Source: Strongylocentrotus droebachiensis
Taxonomy: Eukaryota; Echinodermata; Echinoidea; Camarodonta; Strongylocentrotidae
DNA length: 64,000 bases
Direction of reading: 5' to 3'
Assembly: GCA_035222895.1 (NCBI GenBank)
Contig: JAVYIG010000690.1
Location: forward strand, 310,001-374,000
The notes below the pieces were generated by a model, which did not search any database, was not told where the DNA came from, and saw nothing but the letters and a program-made list of their open reading frames with translations. Position numbers and translations under genes: made by a program. This document shows, piece by piece, positions 1 to 12,192 of this stretch (its first letter is position 1; every line of letters begins with the position of its first letter).

Positions 1-905
1 ACTACTCTTCACTGCGGGTAGAAATCATTCAATTCCCCCCTTAGCATAATGAAATTTCCACCCAAAGTGACTGAACATGGTAAATCGTTTGGACTTTCGG
101 GATCCAGACAAAAAATGTAGCCCAGAAATAGCATTTTTGTCTACATACTGGGGTCACCTAAGGTATCACAGATCTTCAGCTTCAATATTGGGTGTCTACA
201 TAAATATAGAAATAGTACAAAATTTTTAAAAAATATGTAAAAACTGGTCAAGAAAACAAGTAAAGTGGATTATATTGTCAGGTCTTTACAGCCAGGTAAC
301 TTTTAATATAGATTTCAATGTTCAAAACAAAGAAAGTAAGGCAGTTTTATGGATAATAGATTGCAATAGCATATTTCACTTTATTTTGCCATTTTAGCAT
401 GGTGATTAGGGATAATCAGTAGTAAAATAAGTCATTAAAAGATCATTGGCCTATTTTTAGCATTCAATCCCACGTGGAATTATTAAATTGATTAGAAGTT
501 TTGGGGCGATAGTTTTAAAACTTCATTTTAAATGTCTCAATCATTTTAGCATGGTCTAAAGAATAAAATTGATTCAGCTTGTTAAAACCAAACTCATCGT
601 CTGATCTCACATTAACACAGGAGACATGAATGATCGAAACAGAACATTACACTTCCTTGACAATGTCACTGCCGGCTATTTGGCAATGGACGAAACAGGT
701 GCATCAACGATCATGCACACGAAGAAAAAAAAGTACTGCAGCCAAGAGTCAAACAGATAATGATGTACCTTTCAACACATTCCAGGCTAATTCATTAAAA
801 TATATTGTATATCTCAAGGCAGGTGTCAATCAAATAATCAAATTAAACCATAAAACATGATTATCAACCCATAATGAGGTATATCCACATTCTGAAACAT
901 TTTGA
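1..905. other. AT-rich DNA, no recognised feature
   Basis: The sequence is mostly single copy within the window and AT rich. The longest open frame (630-860, plus) has no recognisable domain and no flanking splice signals of note. Nothing here can be assigned a function. Confidence 0.5.
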
Positions 906-910
906 AACAG

Positions 911-1066
911 TTGTAACATTTGAAGCTGATGAAAGTTGGCAAGGGGAATTATTGATAGAATGTTTTATTTGAAATATAAGTATTTAGATGTAACATTTCA
1001 AGCTGATGAAAGCTGGCAAGGAGCATTATTAATGGACATGTTTCATTTGAGATCAATGTGAATCTA
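911..1066. repeat. Tandem duplication, 77-base period
   Basis: Two adjacent units begin with GTAACATTT at 913 and 990. They share the block AAGCTGATGAAAG(T/C)TGGCAAGG with scattered differences, so the duplication is old. No coding potential is visible. Confidence 0.75.
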
Positions 1067-1339
1067 TTGGCACAATTATAAGTGGTAATGACCAGTTAAG
1101 GTATTATTAGATGCATCCTTTTTATGTCCTATATTGGTTATTCTGATTCTTTCTTGACCTATCTGTATGTTAGTTTCCCTCTTTCACTTTCTCTCGTATT
1201 CCATCTGCTTCTCTTTATAGGCAAGTTGTCTTCATTATTATTTTTTCGTTGATATTTCAATATATTCATATAATCCTCTTTCTATCTATCTCTCCCTGTC
1301 TTTTCATTTTCTTGCACTCCCCACCTTCATTTTCCTTTT

Positions 1340-1635
1340 TCATATTTCTCCCTCTCAGCCCCCCCCCCCCCCCATTTTCAACTATGTCTGTCTGTCTTTG
1401 TCCAATTCTTACTCTTTCTTTGTCTTTGTCCCCCCCCCCCCCCCCCCGCCCCTCTCTCTCTTTCTCTCTCTCGCTCTCTCTCTCTCTCTCTGTATCTCTC
1501 TCTTTCATTGCCTCTCCCCCTCTCCCTCTCCCTCTCCCTCTCCCTCTCCCTCTCCCTCTCCCTCTCCCTCTCCCTCTCCCTCTCCCTTTCCCTCTCCCTC
1601 TCCCTCTCCCTCTCCCTCTCCCTCTCCCTCTCTGC
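1340..1635. repeat. Polypyrimidine tract with C runs and (CCCTCT)n
   Basis: Two long C runs (about 1359-1373 and 1431-1447) are followed by TC dinucleotides. About twenty copies of the hexamer CCCTCT run from about 1517 to 1633, with a single interruption (CCCTTT) near 1586. The open frames on both strands here (Leu/Pro and Glu/Arg repeats) are by-products of the repeat. Confidence 0.95.
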
Positions 1636-1639
1636 TTGA

Positions 1640-2070
1640 GGGTGAGGCCTCATTTGCCAATCCAATTCCGTGCTCATCACAATGATGTTTATGATATGAC
1701 ATAGTTTGGGAGATAAACAGCTCCTAGGCATTCCAGAGGCTCCATCAAATGTAATTCTAAGCACCAAGCACTCCAGATTGAAACTATTAAATAGAGTACA
1801 CTCTCCTCAAACCGTTTAAAGGAAAAATGTAGATATTATTATTAAATGTGTCTCAAATAAAACTGTTTTAAGATCTACCTCAGATAAGAGCCAAATTACA
1901 CTAGCCATAATTGCTCCAATATATAAGCTACTGTGATGATAAAAGTCATAAGTATATAAAGAGAGGAAAAATTCTTTTAAAATTATAAAGAGGGAGGAAA
2001 ATTTCTTTTAAAATCCTCAACTCTTTTAATTACATACCCTCGCATCAACAAGGGTGTTTCTTCTGCAAAA
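1640..2070. other. No recognised feature
   Basis: AT-rich sequence with a small local duplication near 1960-2010 (GAGAGGAAAATT and GAGGGAGGAAAATT, each followed by TCTTTTAAAAT). Nothing else is seen. Confidence 0.4.
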
Positions 2071-2075
2071 CTTAC

Positions 2076-2147
2076 CTTCTTATAAGGAAATACACTATTT
2101 TGTTTAATATTCAAGTACCCAAGAATTCTGGAAGCTGCTTCAGACAT
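2076..2147 (-). CDS. Candidate short coding exon with strong splice donor
   Basis: Read on the minus strand, an ATG at 2147-2145 with A at -3 opens a 24-codon frame. It ends exactly at an AAG|GTAAGTTTT splice donor (GT at 2075-2074), in phase 0. The peptide begins MSEAASRILG and ends FPYKK, which is a plausible protein-like composition. It could be a first exon. It could also be an internal exon entered at the CAG near 2134, because the frame TCC AGA ATT CTT continues to the donor. A stop (TAA) lies in frame about 30 bases upstream of the ATG. No family is recognised. Short frames next to a chance donor are expected in 64 kb, so confidence is low. The strand agrees with the possible ratchet sites at 23150 and 49023. 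Confidence 0.2.
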
Positions 2148-2289
2148 TATAAGAGTAAAATCAGGTGTAAGTTATCACTTAGACATCCTTGCTGATGTAA
2201 ATAATTAAACAATGCATGATTTGAAGAATTTTGTTGCAATAGACCACTTCTGATGTTTATTTCTCACATAGATTACAGCTAGCTGGGAA

Positions 2290-2880
2290 AGACCCTTAAA
2301 GGTGATCAAGAGTGGAGAGGTGGCAGGAATAAGTGGAGGAGGTGCTCCTCGAGGGTGAACCGTTTAACTCCTTGGAATAATTATGGTTTGCCGTCAACTT
2401 GTCTGGCTTTGAAATGACCTTGAGGGATGGGTCTGACCCCAGTACTTGAACTCTGATTGACATTGGAGGGTGGGGTGCTAGAGGCAATCAGTGGGGTAGG
2501 GTAATGAGGACAGTTGGTATTACCCCAGTACAATTGACAGCACCCCACCCCAAAGATGGGGTAGGATGCTGGGTAGGGGCGGTACATTTATGAGTGGGGT
2601 GAGGAGCCGAGGCTAGGTCTCATCTCAGCTCTCGAACTCTGGTTGACAGGGATGGGTGGATCGAGTGCTAAGAGAGCGTGGGTGCAGGGGTATAAATAGA
2701 GAGGAAACTTCAACATCGGGGTGGGGTACTGCATGGGTCAGTTATTAGTACCTCTACGAGTGGGGTGGGACACTGGGGGCAGTGCATGATACTGTGCCTA
2801 AAGTGGTAGGATACATAGTGCTGGGATGATATTAAAAAGCTGATGAGAGGGTTGGGTAACTAAATAGTCACTGATGAGAC
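2290..2880. other. G-rich degenerate region
   Basis: The plus strand carries many spaced GTGGGGT and GGGTAGG blocks (for example 2487-2500, 2557-2580, 2594-2610, 2718-2730, 2759-2770). They look like a decayed minisatellite, but no clean period can be read by eye. A weaker stretch of similar composition occurs at 9940-10150. Confidence 0.35.
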
Positions 2881-3955
2881 CTGTTTTGTTTTGAAGATTG
2901 AGTGTGGGAACTTGCTTTCTTTGATCCTCTTCTGGCTCAAGTAGGAGGATGCTGCATCTCTAAGTGGAAAAAAATAACCTACACCTCAAGAGTAACCTCT
3001 GCAATTCTCTCAACACCAGACCATACTTCTATTGTCATTCTCTGTGACGTTTTCCTGAAGAAATTGAAGATCTATGACCAATGTGGGTTTTCTCTCTCTA
3101 CAAAAATGATATTTCATCGGTACCAGAAATAAAAGACATCTCATAGAGAAATGGAGGCAGAGATAAAGGATCAACAACGGGAACTTGTTGTCCCCTTTTC
3201 CAGGAGAATGATCTCGCAGGAGTGAATCATTACACTTGGCAATGGCATAAAAGAGACGAGCAAATAGCAGACAACGAATTTCATCAAAATATATACAGAC
3301 AAGGAGGCCCTCACGAGTCGACGGAAATTATTAATGCAACCGGTATGCATGGACAGTCAATTTTTTCCGCAAAAGGCATCACTCGGCTCTAGGGGCAAAG
3401 TAAGGAAGGGGGAAGTAGTGATTATTTTTTTGGTTCTTTTGATTTTCTTGTAGTGGAATAAGATAATGGCAAAATGTCAAAAGCTTTATTCTCGGTGGGC
3501 AGGAAGGGGACTATTTGGGAATGGTTTGGCGACGTCTTCGACTGTCACCCTCGCTCAGGAAGACAACTCTGACACGAGAAGGTCATGTGGCGAAAGAATT
3601 TTGAGATGAGAGAGAGAATGATGTACTGAATAAGGAGGGGGGAGAGGGGCTTCTTGCAAATGTGAAGACTATAATTTGTGATCCTCTTAAACCTACCATA
3701 TTCTAAAGGGTGTTAAAAATCAACTCTGGATGTTTTTAAGCAAGACAACCTAGACTTAGTTACAATTCCAAAATTTATAACAGAATAAATATTGATAACC
3801 AACTTTAGTATTTGTGAATTATAATTACAGCATATATTTACACTTTTTTGGAAGTGAAAGGAAGAAATTGCTAGGTCAATACAATTAGATTGGAAAGAAT
3901 CCATAATGCAAGAAAAGAAAAATGTGGTACCAGGTAATGAAAAGAAACAAATTGA
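2880..3955. other. No firmly supported feature
   Basis: A frame without stops runs from a CCCTTTTCCAG acceptor-like site (exon would start about 3206) to a stop near 3391, about 62 codons. No family is recognised and no second exon follows, so it is not called as a gene. Confidence 0.3.
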
Positions 3956-3964
3956 TGGACATGA

Positions 3965-4060
3965 GCAAAACAGAGGGGGAGAGGGGGCGGGAGACACAGA
4001 AAGAGCGAGAGAGAGAGGAGGGAGAAGAAGAAGAGGATGGGAGGAGACAGAAATATGGGG
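3965..4060. repeat. GA-rich low-complexity tract
   Basis: Purine-rich plus strand made of GAGAGGGG and AGAAGAAG blocks. The Arg/Glu-rich open frame across it is a composition artefact. Confidence 0.8.
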
Positions 4061-4125
4061 AGCTCTAGGTAGGGAGGGGAAGATGACCACTAGAGACGGT
4101 CCAAGGAAAGAGATATATAATATTA

Positions 4126-4298
4126 AAACAAACAGTGTGTAAACATGAAAACTGTATATTGAATTAAAAATTATGAAAGAGAATAAGAAAGGCTGAGAAT
4201 CAATGGAGAATACAGACAATAAAATCGTAAAACAAACAGTGTGTAAACATGAAAACTGTAAATATGGAATTAAAACACTATGAAAGAGAATAAGAAAG
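4126..4298. repeat. Tandem duplication, 103-base period
   Basis: AAAACAAACAGTGTGTAAAC occurs at 4126 and 4229. Both copies are followed by ATGAAAACTGTA and a shared GAAAGAGAATAAGAAAG block. Confidence 0.8.
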
Positions 4299-4399
4299 TG
4301 AGAGAGGAAAAGGAGGAAAAGGAAGAAAATGAGCAGAAATACAGAAAGGAAGAAGAAAGTAACAGTCTACAAGGCCATGGTTAAAAGCGCGGAAATCTG

Positions 4400-5150
4400 A
4401 AATCAAAACACGGTGAGTGTGAGATCTAAGAATAGACTATTGTGGTCTAGGGAAAGAGAGGCTGTTTCCTTTATTATCTGATGTTTTAGGCAATTTACCA
4501 GAAAACTTGAGAGAAAAAAGGGGGAAAGCTGAAAAGGGGCGATCATCTAATTTGTATCCTTATTTAATCTTAAGAACCAAAGTTATCTTTAACTCAATAA
4601 ATAACATTTTCAAAATATGTGTTTATTTAATCTGATCAGGATTTTTTTTCAATAAAAAAAGGGAAAAAAAGTAGTAGAAATTTCTTTGCCAACTTGCGGG
4701 GCCAACAGTCAAAGAGATTAATGAATATCATTAATATCAAGACGAGTATAAACCCACAGGCTTTTAACTTAGGGGACATAATTAAATTGTGGTCTGACTA
4801 ATTGATCTCTTGATTAGTTACAGAGAAATGAGACAAACAAAATATCAAAGATGATATTTTGATGCCTAAGTTACCTAACTTATTATGATTAAAGGAGTAA
4901 ACTTGGCTAGCTTTCTTTATTAACTAATTCAATTATATATTGGTGGAATACTTGTAAAAACATTGGGAATGTATACTGATAGGTGCATAAATAGGTGCAT
5001 AATAGGATACATGTGAGGGTATTTAAATCAATCTTTAATTGATCTTTCAATTTCCAAAATGGATTGTCAAAGATGAATAAAATGACTTCATCATTCTCTT
5101 ATTAATTTTTTTTTAATTTTTGTATTATTATTCCTGAACATCATATCGAT
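4400..5150. other. AT-rich block with homeodomain-like motif cluster
   Basis: TAAT/ATTA cores are dense between about 4715 and 4950 (ATTAATGAATATCATTAATA, ACTAATTGATC, GATTAGTTA). A palindrome, AAATATCAAAGATGATATTT, lies at about 4840-4860. This is the look of a possible regulatory element, but AT-rich DNA gives such clusters by chance. No gene is seen. Confidence 0.2.
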
Positions 5151-6620
5151 TGTGGAACATCATATCAACTGTGGAACATCTTTAATTCTTTCATCTTTGT
5201 CTAGCAGTAGTAAACAAAAAACATCTTATAACCCCCAAATTGATGAAGGATCACACAAGAAAACTTCATATTTCACGAGCCAACCATTACAGCCTACTTT
5301 GCCCCCAGAATGCAATATTCCCTTTAATAGAGCAAATGGCTGACAATGGTTTCTATGGCTGGGACTACTCTGGCAAAGTGCATAACTCAGGAAACAAGAT
5401 TTAGAGATTATTACCAATTGCAATACAAGGGCCTGATGAGGGAGAACCAGCCCCCGCTTCAATTTCCGAAATAAAAACAAAGTTTTTGGAGTGAGGAGGA
5501 AGGAGGAGGAGGAGGAAATATGGACTCGGGAGAGAAGCGTTTGAGCGCCAGTCACGATTTTGTGACAGTTTCCTTGGGATAAAAATACCTTCAATAAGGT
5601 GGTGGGATTGCACTCATCACAGAAACTGCTTGTAAAAAAATTAATTTTAACTCTAATGTAGGAATTTTGTCTTTACTATTCCTGGGAAAGCTATTTTAGC
5701 ATTATCTATCTTTGAGAAAACTTCATGTAAATAAGTTTGAAGATATAGCATTTTTATTTTTACGATTTGTCTGTTTGAATGTTCATCATGAATAATTTAT
5801 ATCTCACAAGAGTTTTCTTTTTCAAGAAAATAGGCCTATAACACAAATATATTCTCACATAGTTTATCATAAATAGTTATTTTTCAAGAATATATTTTTC
5901 TAGAAAACATGGCACAGAACATGTCTTAAATCATATTTCCTTGGGAGAATCTGCTCCAAATCCACTGTAACCCATTCCCAAGAAATCCTTCATCAAACTA
6001 TCTTCTCTGCGATCATTTAAAGTACGATCCCAAAACACATGTAGCCACCACGACACGAGATACACCCCCCTAACATCCAACCCTCCCAATAGAATGATTC
6101 CGCAACGATAAACCATTCCATAATTTTGAGCCTGACAGACGACTTGGAATGATCCATCATCAAGAATCCCCAACCTGTTTTGATACGAAAACCCTCCATC
6201 TACTGAACCGAATACAAATATGTTTTGAGAAATATGAGATGGAGCAACGTTGATGATTATACTTCATTCTTACTGATGAAATCGTGCAGCATCTCTGCGG
6301 AAATTCGAGCTCGATGCTCCGACGAAATTCCGACTATGGGGTTAACGGCTTAGGTTGTTACGGTTTCAAATTTTGGACCCTTCTCGTGTATCTGCGATGA
6401 TGTACGTCTGTATACTACGGGTAATGTACTTTGCTAACCAGGTTAGGACTGAAGTTTGGTGAAGAAATTGGTAAAGGAGATGATGAGAAATACAGATAGA
6501 GAAATGTATAGAGGGGCAGGAGAGAGACAGACAGGAGGACTCAGAGACGGACAGACAGACAGAAAAGGATATTGAGGCAGAATGAGCAAGAGCCATTGTG
6601 TAAAATAATTAGTATGAAGA
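5150..6620. other. No supported gene; locally CpG-rich near 6290-6360
   Basis: Two overlapping minus-strand frames (5931-6199) lack a recognisable domain. About 70 bases near 6290-6360 hold many CpG dinucleotides, which stands out from the AT-rich surroundings. No promoter or exon could be confirmed. Confidence 0.3.
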
Positions 6621-6624
6621 AAAA

Positions 6625-6792
6625 CAGATGAGTGGGAAAGGAAAGAGGGAGGGAAAGAAAGAAGAGGGGAGGGAAAGAAAGAAGAGGGAAGGAAAGAAAG
6701 ATAGAAGACGGAGGGAAAGAGAGAAGAGGGAGGGAAAGAGAGAAGAGGGAGGGAAAGAGAGAAGAGAGAGAGAGAAGAGAGAGAGAGAGATT
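6625..6792. repeat. GA-rich minisatellite
   Basis: Tandem GGGAGGGAAAGAGAGAAGA-like units are followed by GAGA dinucleotides and a T run. The Arg/Lys/Glu open frame on the plus strand and the Leu/Ser frame on the minus strand come from this repeat. Confidence 0.9.
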
Positions 6793-6822
6793 TTTTTTTA
6801 AAGGACAGGAGGTTATGCTAGA

Positions 6823-7107
6823 CAGAGGCAAATTCAAGAGGTGTATGGCTTGCACCCTACCCCTTCCCCTGTTTAGAACTAAATCTGGTATACCTGAAGT
6901 ACCACAAACATGTATATTGGTGCCCCTCCCCCTTCAAATATTTGGACATCGATCCCTCGTACTCGAGTTGTTTTCAAGCTTGTCACAGCTTTTAAAAGTA
7001 AATTAGTGACCGAAATGTGGTATTCCCCCTCTTTTTTGACTAAGCACAGATTCTCAAAAGTGCCCCCCCCCCCCCACCCTTAATAAAGAATCCTGGATCC
7101 GCCCCCG
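6823..7107. mobile_element. Probable old hAT-type MITE
   Basis: The right end CCTGGATCCGCCCCCG matches the end of the clear hAT element at 33009-33350. The left end CAGAGGCAAATTCAAG matches the inverted form at 11 of 16 positions. The flanking octamers ATGCTAGA (6815-6822) and ATGCCAGG (7108-7115) agree at 6 of 8, as expected for a decayed 8-base target duplication. It has no coding capacity. Inferred to be older than the 33-kb copy. Confidence 0.5.
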
Positions 7108-7511
7108 ATGCCAGGTAAAGCAAGGAATGGGATACAGACAAACAAAAAGATAAAAAGACATGGAACCATGTAACGCCATGTTGTCACATGCCTGCATGTT
7201 TACAGCAAGCACCTTGTGTTACACGATGAGAGATGCCCAAGCGCCCACTACATCTAAAAAAATAAGAAACAATTTCCCTCAGAGAAATCTCAAATGAACA
7301 GAAAAACAAGCAACAACTAGATTTGTATTCTGATGGAGGATTTACTCAAATCCTATTTTATCTGTTTGATCTCGCTTATCTCTACGTATCTAGAATTTAT
7401 CTTCAGTATAACATTGCATTTATAGAATTGTTTTTTTGAAATATGGATAAATTTACAAAGCTACTTTTATACACACAAATCTACTTATTATCAACTTAAT
7501 GTTAAGGTCAT
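7108..7511. other. No recognised feature
   Basis: AT-rich single-copy sequence between two MITEs. Nothing else is seen. Confidence 0.4.
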
Positions 7512-7519
7512 AAACTGTC

Positions 7520-7685
7520 CAGGGAAAAAATATTTAAACAATTTCGGGGGCTACTTTTCAAGCTTGCTTGCATGTAACTAACACTATTTAACTTGTTTTG
7601 GATTAAACTCTATGCACATTTTGGGGAGCTCTTTTTGGCATTTCGTTGGCAAATTTGCCCCGAACTCCCGTGTATTTTTTCCTTG
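7520..7685. mobile_element. hAT-type MITE, copy 1
   Basis: The element starts CAGGGAAAAAATA and ends TATTTTTTCCTTG, an inverted pair of about 13 bases with one mismatch. It is flanked by a perfect 8-base duplication AAACTGTC (7512-7519 and 7686-7693). Terminal CA..G with 8-base duplications is the hAT signature. The interior shares CAAGCTTGCTTGCATG and the ACTCTATGCA block with the copy at 21714-21922. It is non-autonomous, 166 bases, with no open frame. Confidence 0.9.
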
Positions 7686-7699
7686 AAACTGTCCAAGAT

Positions 7700-8247
7700 A
7701 AACCTTAAAGATGCTTCTTCAACATACAAAATGTGGTAAAAACGACCTCCAAAGTTTTTTAGATATGAGATTAATCTATAATTATCTCCTAATCATTGTC
7801 TTACAAGCCACATCTTCAACACTGAAGGGTGATAGCAAACCAGTACATGCTGCCTAATAGAAGAGGATTAGTTTCATGATGATGGATATGAGATGTCTAA
7901 AAATGGATGTCTAAAGACACAACATGAGTCATTGTTCTGAGGTGAGAAGACAGAGAACCCAAACAAAGCCTGAAGACCGAGGACTTCAGCGAGGCGAGAC
8001 GTAACACGTGAAGCGAGAAAAACGAACAGGAAAAGAGCATGTAGCGTGGCCCAGACAGCTAGATTAAGACTCCCATATCCCGCACTCCTGGCGAAATTAA
8101 CACTCATCTCGTCGTATTTTCACACCTAATTAAAAACCCATCCCGCTTGACCCGGATTGGGATTTGTATCTCATCTCGAGGAAGATGGGCGCTCCGGAGG
8201 AATTTCTAAGGACGATAGTCGAGGAGTCTAGACAAGAAGTGATTCAC
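7700..8247. other. No supported gene
   Basis: Somewhat GC richer than its surroundings (7960-8110). A minus-strand open frame at 7874-8107 has a hydrophobic middle but no recognised domain. If the exon at 8248-8436 is real, this would be its downstream intron. Confidence 0.3.
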
Positions 8248-8436
8248 CTTGGGATTTTCACCCCTCTGGTTGGGACCGGTAGCTGCCCCAGGGGTGCGCA
8301 GGAAACCAGCAATTGGGGTTAATGCATTCTTATTTCCATTAATTGACAGATTGGTATCAATTATCTTAGTTCCATTTCCTCCCACTGCAATAGACATAAT
8401 ACAGATCACATGAATGAATAATAAAAAGGTTCCCAT
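8248..8436 (-). CDS. Candidate first coding exon with signal peptide
   Basis: On the minus strand an ATG at 8436-8434 sits in a good start context (A at -3, G at +4). It opens a frame of 63 codons that ends at AAG|GTGAATC, a plausible splice donor, in phase 0. Residues 4-18 form a hydrophobic core after MGT, and Gly-Gly-Asn-Gly follows, like a secretory signal peptide with a cleavage site near residue 20. The rest is hydrophilic and rich in Asn, Gly and Pro. An Asn-Gly-Thr glycosylation sequon follows the predicted cleavage. Past the donor the frame stays open only 13 more codons. Inference: a secreted protein's first exon. No family is recognised and no second exon was found. It may be a chance frame. 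Confidence 0.27.
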
Positions 8437-8810
8437 TCTAATGATTAACCTCGATGTAAAGTCATGTAAGCTTTCCTTTTAAGGCAATCTTAAAATATTT
8501 GACAAATCTGTAAATTAAATACATTGGATTCCTACTTTAGGAGAGTGTGATTTAATGGTCTGGCTTTCCATTACAAATGTTGCGATAATTGTATAATTAG
8601 AAGATCTGTCATGACATGCTAATACAGGTTTTTGGTTGCCTAATGGTAAATGACCCAAATCCTTACATAACACTTTCAGTAAATTATTCTACCTTAAAAA
8701 TTAAACATGTACAAATCCCCACTTCATTACTCTATTAAAGATTTAAATGATAAATTGTTCTCAATATTTCTGATGCAGGCAACAATCTTTCATCAGTTTT
8801 CCTTCTGATC
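8437..8810. other. No recognised feature
   Basis: AT-rich sequence upstream of the candidate minus-strand start. No TATA box or initiator could be singled out. Confidence 0.35.
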
Positions 8811-8998
8811 CCCCCCCCCCCCTCACACAAGGCGCTAATTAGAATCACAATTTTCTGACAGAAACAACAAATTGAGTTTGAATTGTCAGACCCCCTACAT
8901 CCACCCTTTAGAGATACAACTGATTCTGATACCCCTCCCTCCCCTCCCTCTCCCTCTCCCTCTATCTCTCTATATATATCTCTCTCTTTCTATCTCTG
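8811..8998. repeat. C run and TC/CCCTCT microsatellite
   Basis: A C run (about 8811-8822) and a short CCCTCT/TCTCTATATATC tract (8935-8995) flank about 110 bases of ordinary sequence. Confidence 0.85.
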
Positions 8999-8999
8999 A

Positions 9000-10250
9000 T
9001 AACGATCTCATTTTGGTTCATGCTTCCCTTACGCCTCTCCAAAGTACGAAAATTCCATAAATGTATATGGAAGAGGTTCTGTAGCAACAAATTTGAGCCA
9101 AACACAGATGTTTTCTGGTGCCCCTGACGGAATACTGAGGAACCATCTGAAATCCTACGAAAGGTCTTCTAAATGTCATCTTTCTACCTCAAGAGCCATT
9201 TTATTCCTCCAGAATTTTCAAGTAAAGGCCTGTAGTTGTACAGTAGTGCCTTACTGGATTTTATTAATTTGGCGATAAAAATCAAGTACATTTCCTATGC
9301 CTCATTCGTGAAGTAATTATAAAAACGTGAGATGAAGTTGTAAGGAAATTTCCAAGAGAAGCTTCAAAAGTAGCATTTGGGATGTGTCATGGAGTACGCA
9401 GGGTATTTATTACATTCAATTTAGATTTGTGAAGTAGCTAAGAGGGAAATAATTATGTACCCCAGCAAGAGGGCGTTGCCATGGCATTTCCCTATTTTGG
9501 TGTATTAATGCCCCTACTAATGGCCCTATACTAATGGGCATACAATACCAATTTGAGGACCATACTCCCCTCCCTACTGAAAAAGAGATAAATAGAAGAA
9601 GGGGGACACAAGATAGATGGGGCCTTACGGTTAAAAAAATATCAATTTACATTTTCAAGAGACTAAGTTTGTTTTTCGCAAAATTGATGAACTCATATTT
9701 TTTTTATTTTGAAGAAGAAAGACGAGCCTTTATATGCCTACCAGTAGTCTAAACATATCAGAAACTATATTAGAAATAATAAAAATAGCTACATTTGAAT
9801 CATTACAGATATCCATCCCATTTGAAGCTCATAGCACCTACAAAGGATTTGTATTACCCTGGTTTCAGTTGTGCTGCCAAGGAAGATGTAATGGATATGT
9901 TAAAGAAATAACTGCGTACAATTTACCCCATTTACTACACCTGGGTGGGGAGCAGCAGATTGGGGCAGAAAATCACCAGCAGCACACACAAGGGCTAAAA
10001 TAGGGTATGATACAGGAAGATAGGAGTATAGAGCTAGACTTTTGGATGGTCATGGGTACAGAGTGGCTGATTGGACAAAAAAGTGCCTACAGCACTGAGA
10101 GGGAGAGGGTTAATGTGGGGGTATGATAGGTAAGGTAGATGGGGGCAGTGCTGTCCGGGCTTTTGGGATGTCATAAAAGACAGTAGACCATCGCTTCCTT
10201 TTGTACTCCTAACCTCATTTCCTCTCTCTCCTGTGTGCGAAGGACGAATG
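9000..10250. other. No recognised gene; G-rich patch near 9940-10150
   Basis: Open frames at 9534-9752 and 9734-10003 have no recognisable domain. The 9940-10150 patch resembles the degenerate G-rich DNA at 2290-2880. Confidence 0.35.
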
Positions 10251-10253
10251 TCA

Positions 10254-10530
10254 AACCTATATGTTACATGCACCTCTTGGTACCGCTGATAGACGCACTG
10301 GCACATGAGGAGGAGCTAGCCTAAATTTAAGTTTAAATCTCAGAATGTCAAACTATTATGTTACAATATATAGGCCTCCCCTGGAACTACTATATTGTAA
10401 TGGTATATCTGTGATTATATACATTCACATGTTTGTACCGCTGATAGATACACTGGCACACAAGAAGGAGCTAGCCCAAATCTAAGTTCAAATCTCAGAA
10501 TGTCATACCAGTATGTTACTTTCTACATGA
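10254..10530. repeat. Tandem duplication, 155-base period
   Basis: GTACCGCTGATAGA occurs at 10280 and 10435. Both are followed by CACTGGCACA, GGAGCTAGCC and ATCTCAGAATGTCA in the same order. A third partial unit fades out after 10530. Confidence 0.8.
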
Positions 10531-12190
10531 ACTTCTCAATACCATCTAAAATTGATCAATGCTACAAAAAATATATTTGATAAAACTGATTGAAAACAAC
10601 TTCATTGAATGTGTTTGCTGTATCATTACTTTGGCATTCTAGTGTTTATTCCCTACCCTTACTCAGTTGCTATGTAAAACTAATTATAGAATTGAAAGAC
10701 ATCCAAGGGTACAACATACAATTTTTACTATATCTCTCAATGTCTGTGCTCAACTCTCAAGTTGAAAGAAAGTGCAACTCAATACAGGAAATTTAGTCTC
10801 AGACAGGTGTTACTCTCAACTGAAGGTTAATAACACAACTAAATTCAGCTACAAAAAAAAACAGATGTTGATTTTAAAAAAGGGCCAAAATAGGGTCAGA
10901 ATAGACCTGGCCCGGAAGGGGAAGCCATCGGAGTAGGAACCGGAAACCATTGCATGAATCTACCAACAAAACCTTCCTGAGTGAAGACAACAATATTTAT
11001 TTAAACTTCTACACTTTCACTGGTAGGTTGAAGGGGATTTTTGGCAGGAATTGTTAGGAGGAAATGTTAGGACTGTAGTTTTTCTTTGAAATGGGTGCAA
11101 AGTGATTTCCTAAAACTATAGGCTATGAAAGAGATCTCAGTGGAAGTTGAAGACCTGTATTTATCCTGTTTTGAATGCTAGATTATTAGGAAGATGTCCA
11201 TTTATCTATCACAGTATCGATCTTCTCCCAGCTCAGAAATTGATTGCAACAAGGGAAGAAATCTACTAGACAAACACAAAGAAACAAACTAAAATAGAAA
11301 CATTTACAGAAATATTTGAAGAATTGGACTCTGACTTTGAGGTAGAAAGACTAACCTACAGAAGATTGAAAATGACTGAAGAAGAAAATGAGGTTCTTCA
11401 CTGTAATACTTTGTCTCTGCCTTACAACAGCTAGGCATGACCTTCGTATCACAATCTATTTTTCAGAATCTTTGAAGAATATGATAGATGACTTCCCTGC
11501 ACTTTTTTCCTCTAAACCCTCATAACTCATCACTAATACAAGACCAACTCATATCTGTAACTAGTCTACATAACCGAGCTCAGAATGTCAGACTTCAATC
11601 CTTTCGGAGAATCGACCAGCTGTCTACCAAAGAAATTTGTCTAAATCATTGACACTATTAAAACCGGTATAAAGATGAGCAAATATTATAATAGCCTACT
11701 TCAGGATTGTTTGATGTCATTTTATCAATATCTTGTGAAATCATCGTCATTCTCCTTTAACATATTTTTGAAAATACTGGTATATTTTCCAAATATTTTC
11801 TGAGTTCCAAGAATTTTTCTATTTTGCATAAATTAACATATTCATGAATATGTATAAGGTCCTAAACACGAACTGAATATTTCACCCGAAAAAAATTAGA
11901 GACATTAAGTCTAGAAAATTTCTCTGTTTGCAGTGTATTCTCTGTCTTATTTTGTAATTTCTATTTTGTTCTGAAATTGCCAATTCTCAAAGAAGTTTGA
12001 GAGAGAAATAGGTCTGGAAACAGAGACCATATCGTTACTGTCGCTCCGAGCTAGAATGTAGAATGCATGCGACCTCCTTATCAGTTCAAATGATGTCTGA
12101 CCTCAACCTGTATTCAAATGTTCCTCTTTGCTGGGACATGATAGGAACAGAAGAAAACAGTTTATCACAAGAAACACAGGCCTGCCTTTA
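10531..12190. other. No recognised feature
   Basis: About 1.6 kb of AT-rich DNA with no long open frame and no repeat visible within the window, apart from an A run near 10851. Confidence 0.4.
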
Positions 12191-12192
12191 GC

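Noticed and set aside
1249-1767. Leu/Pro-rich and Arg/Glu-rich frames
   Set aside because: They come from the CCCTCT and TC repeats.
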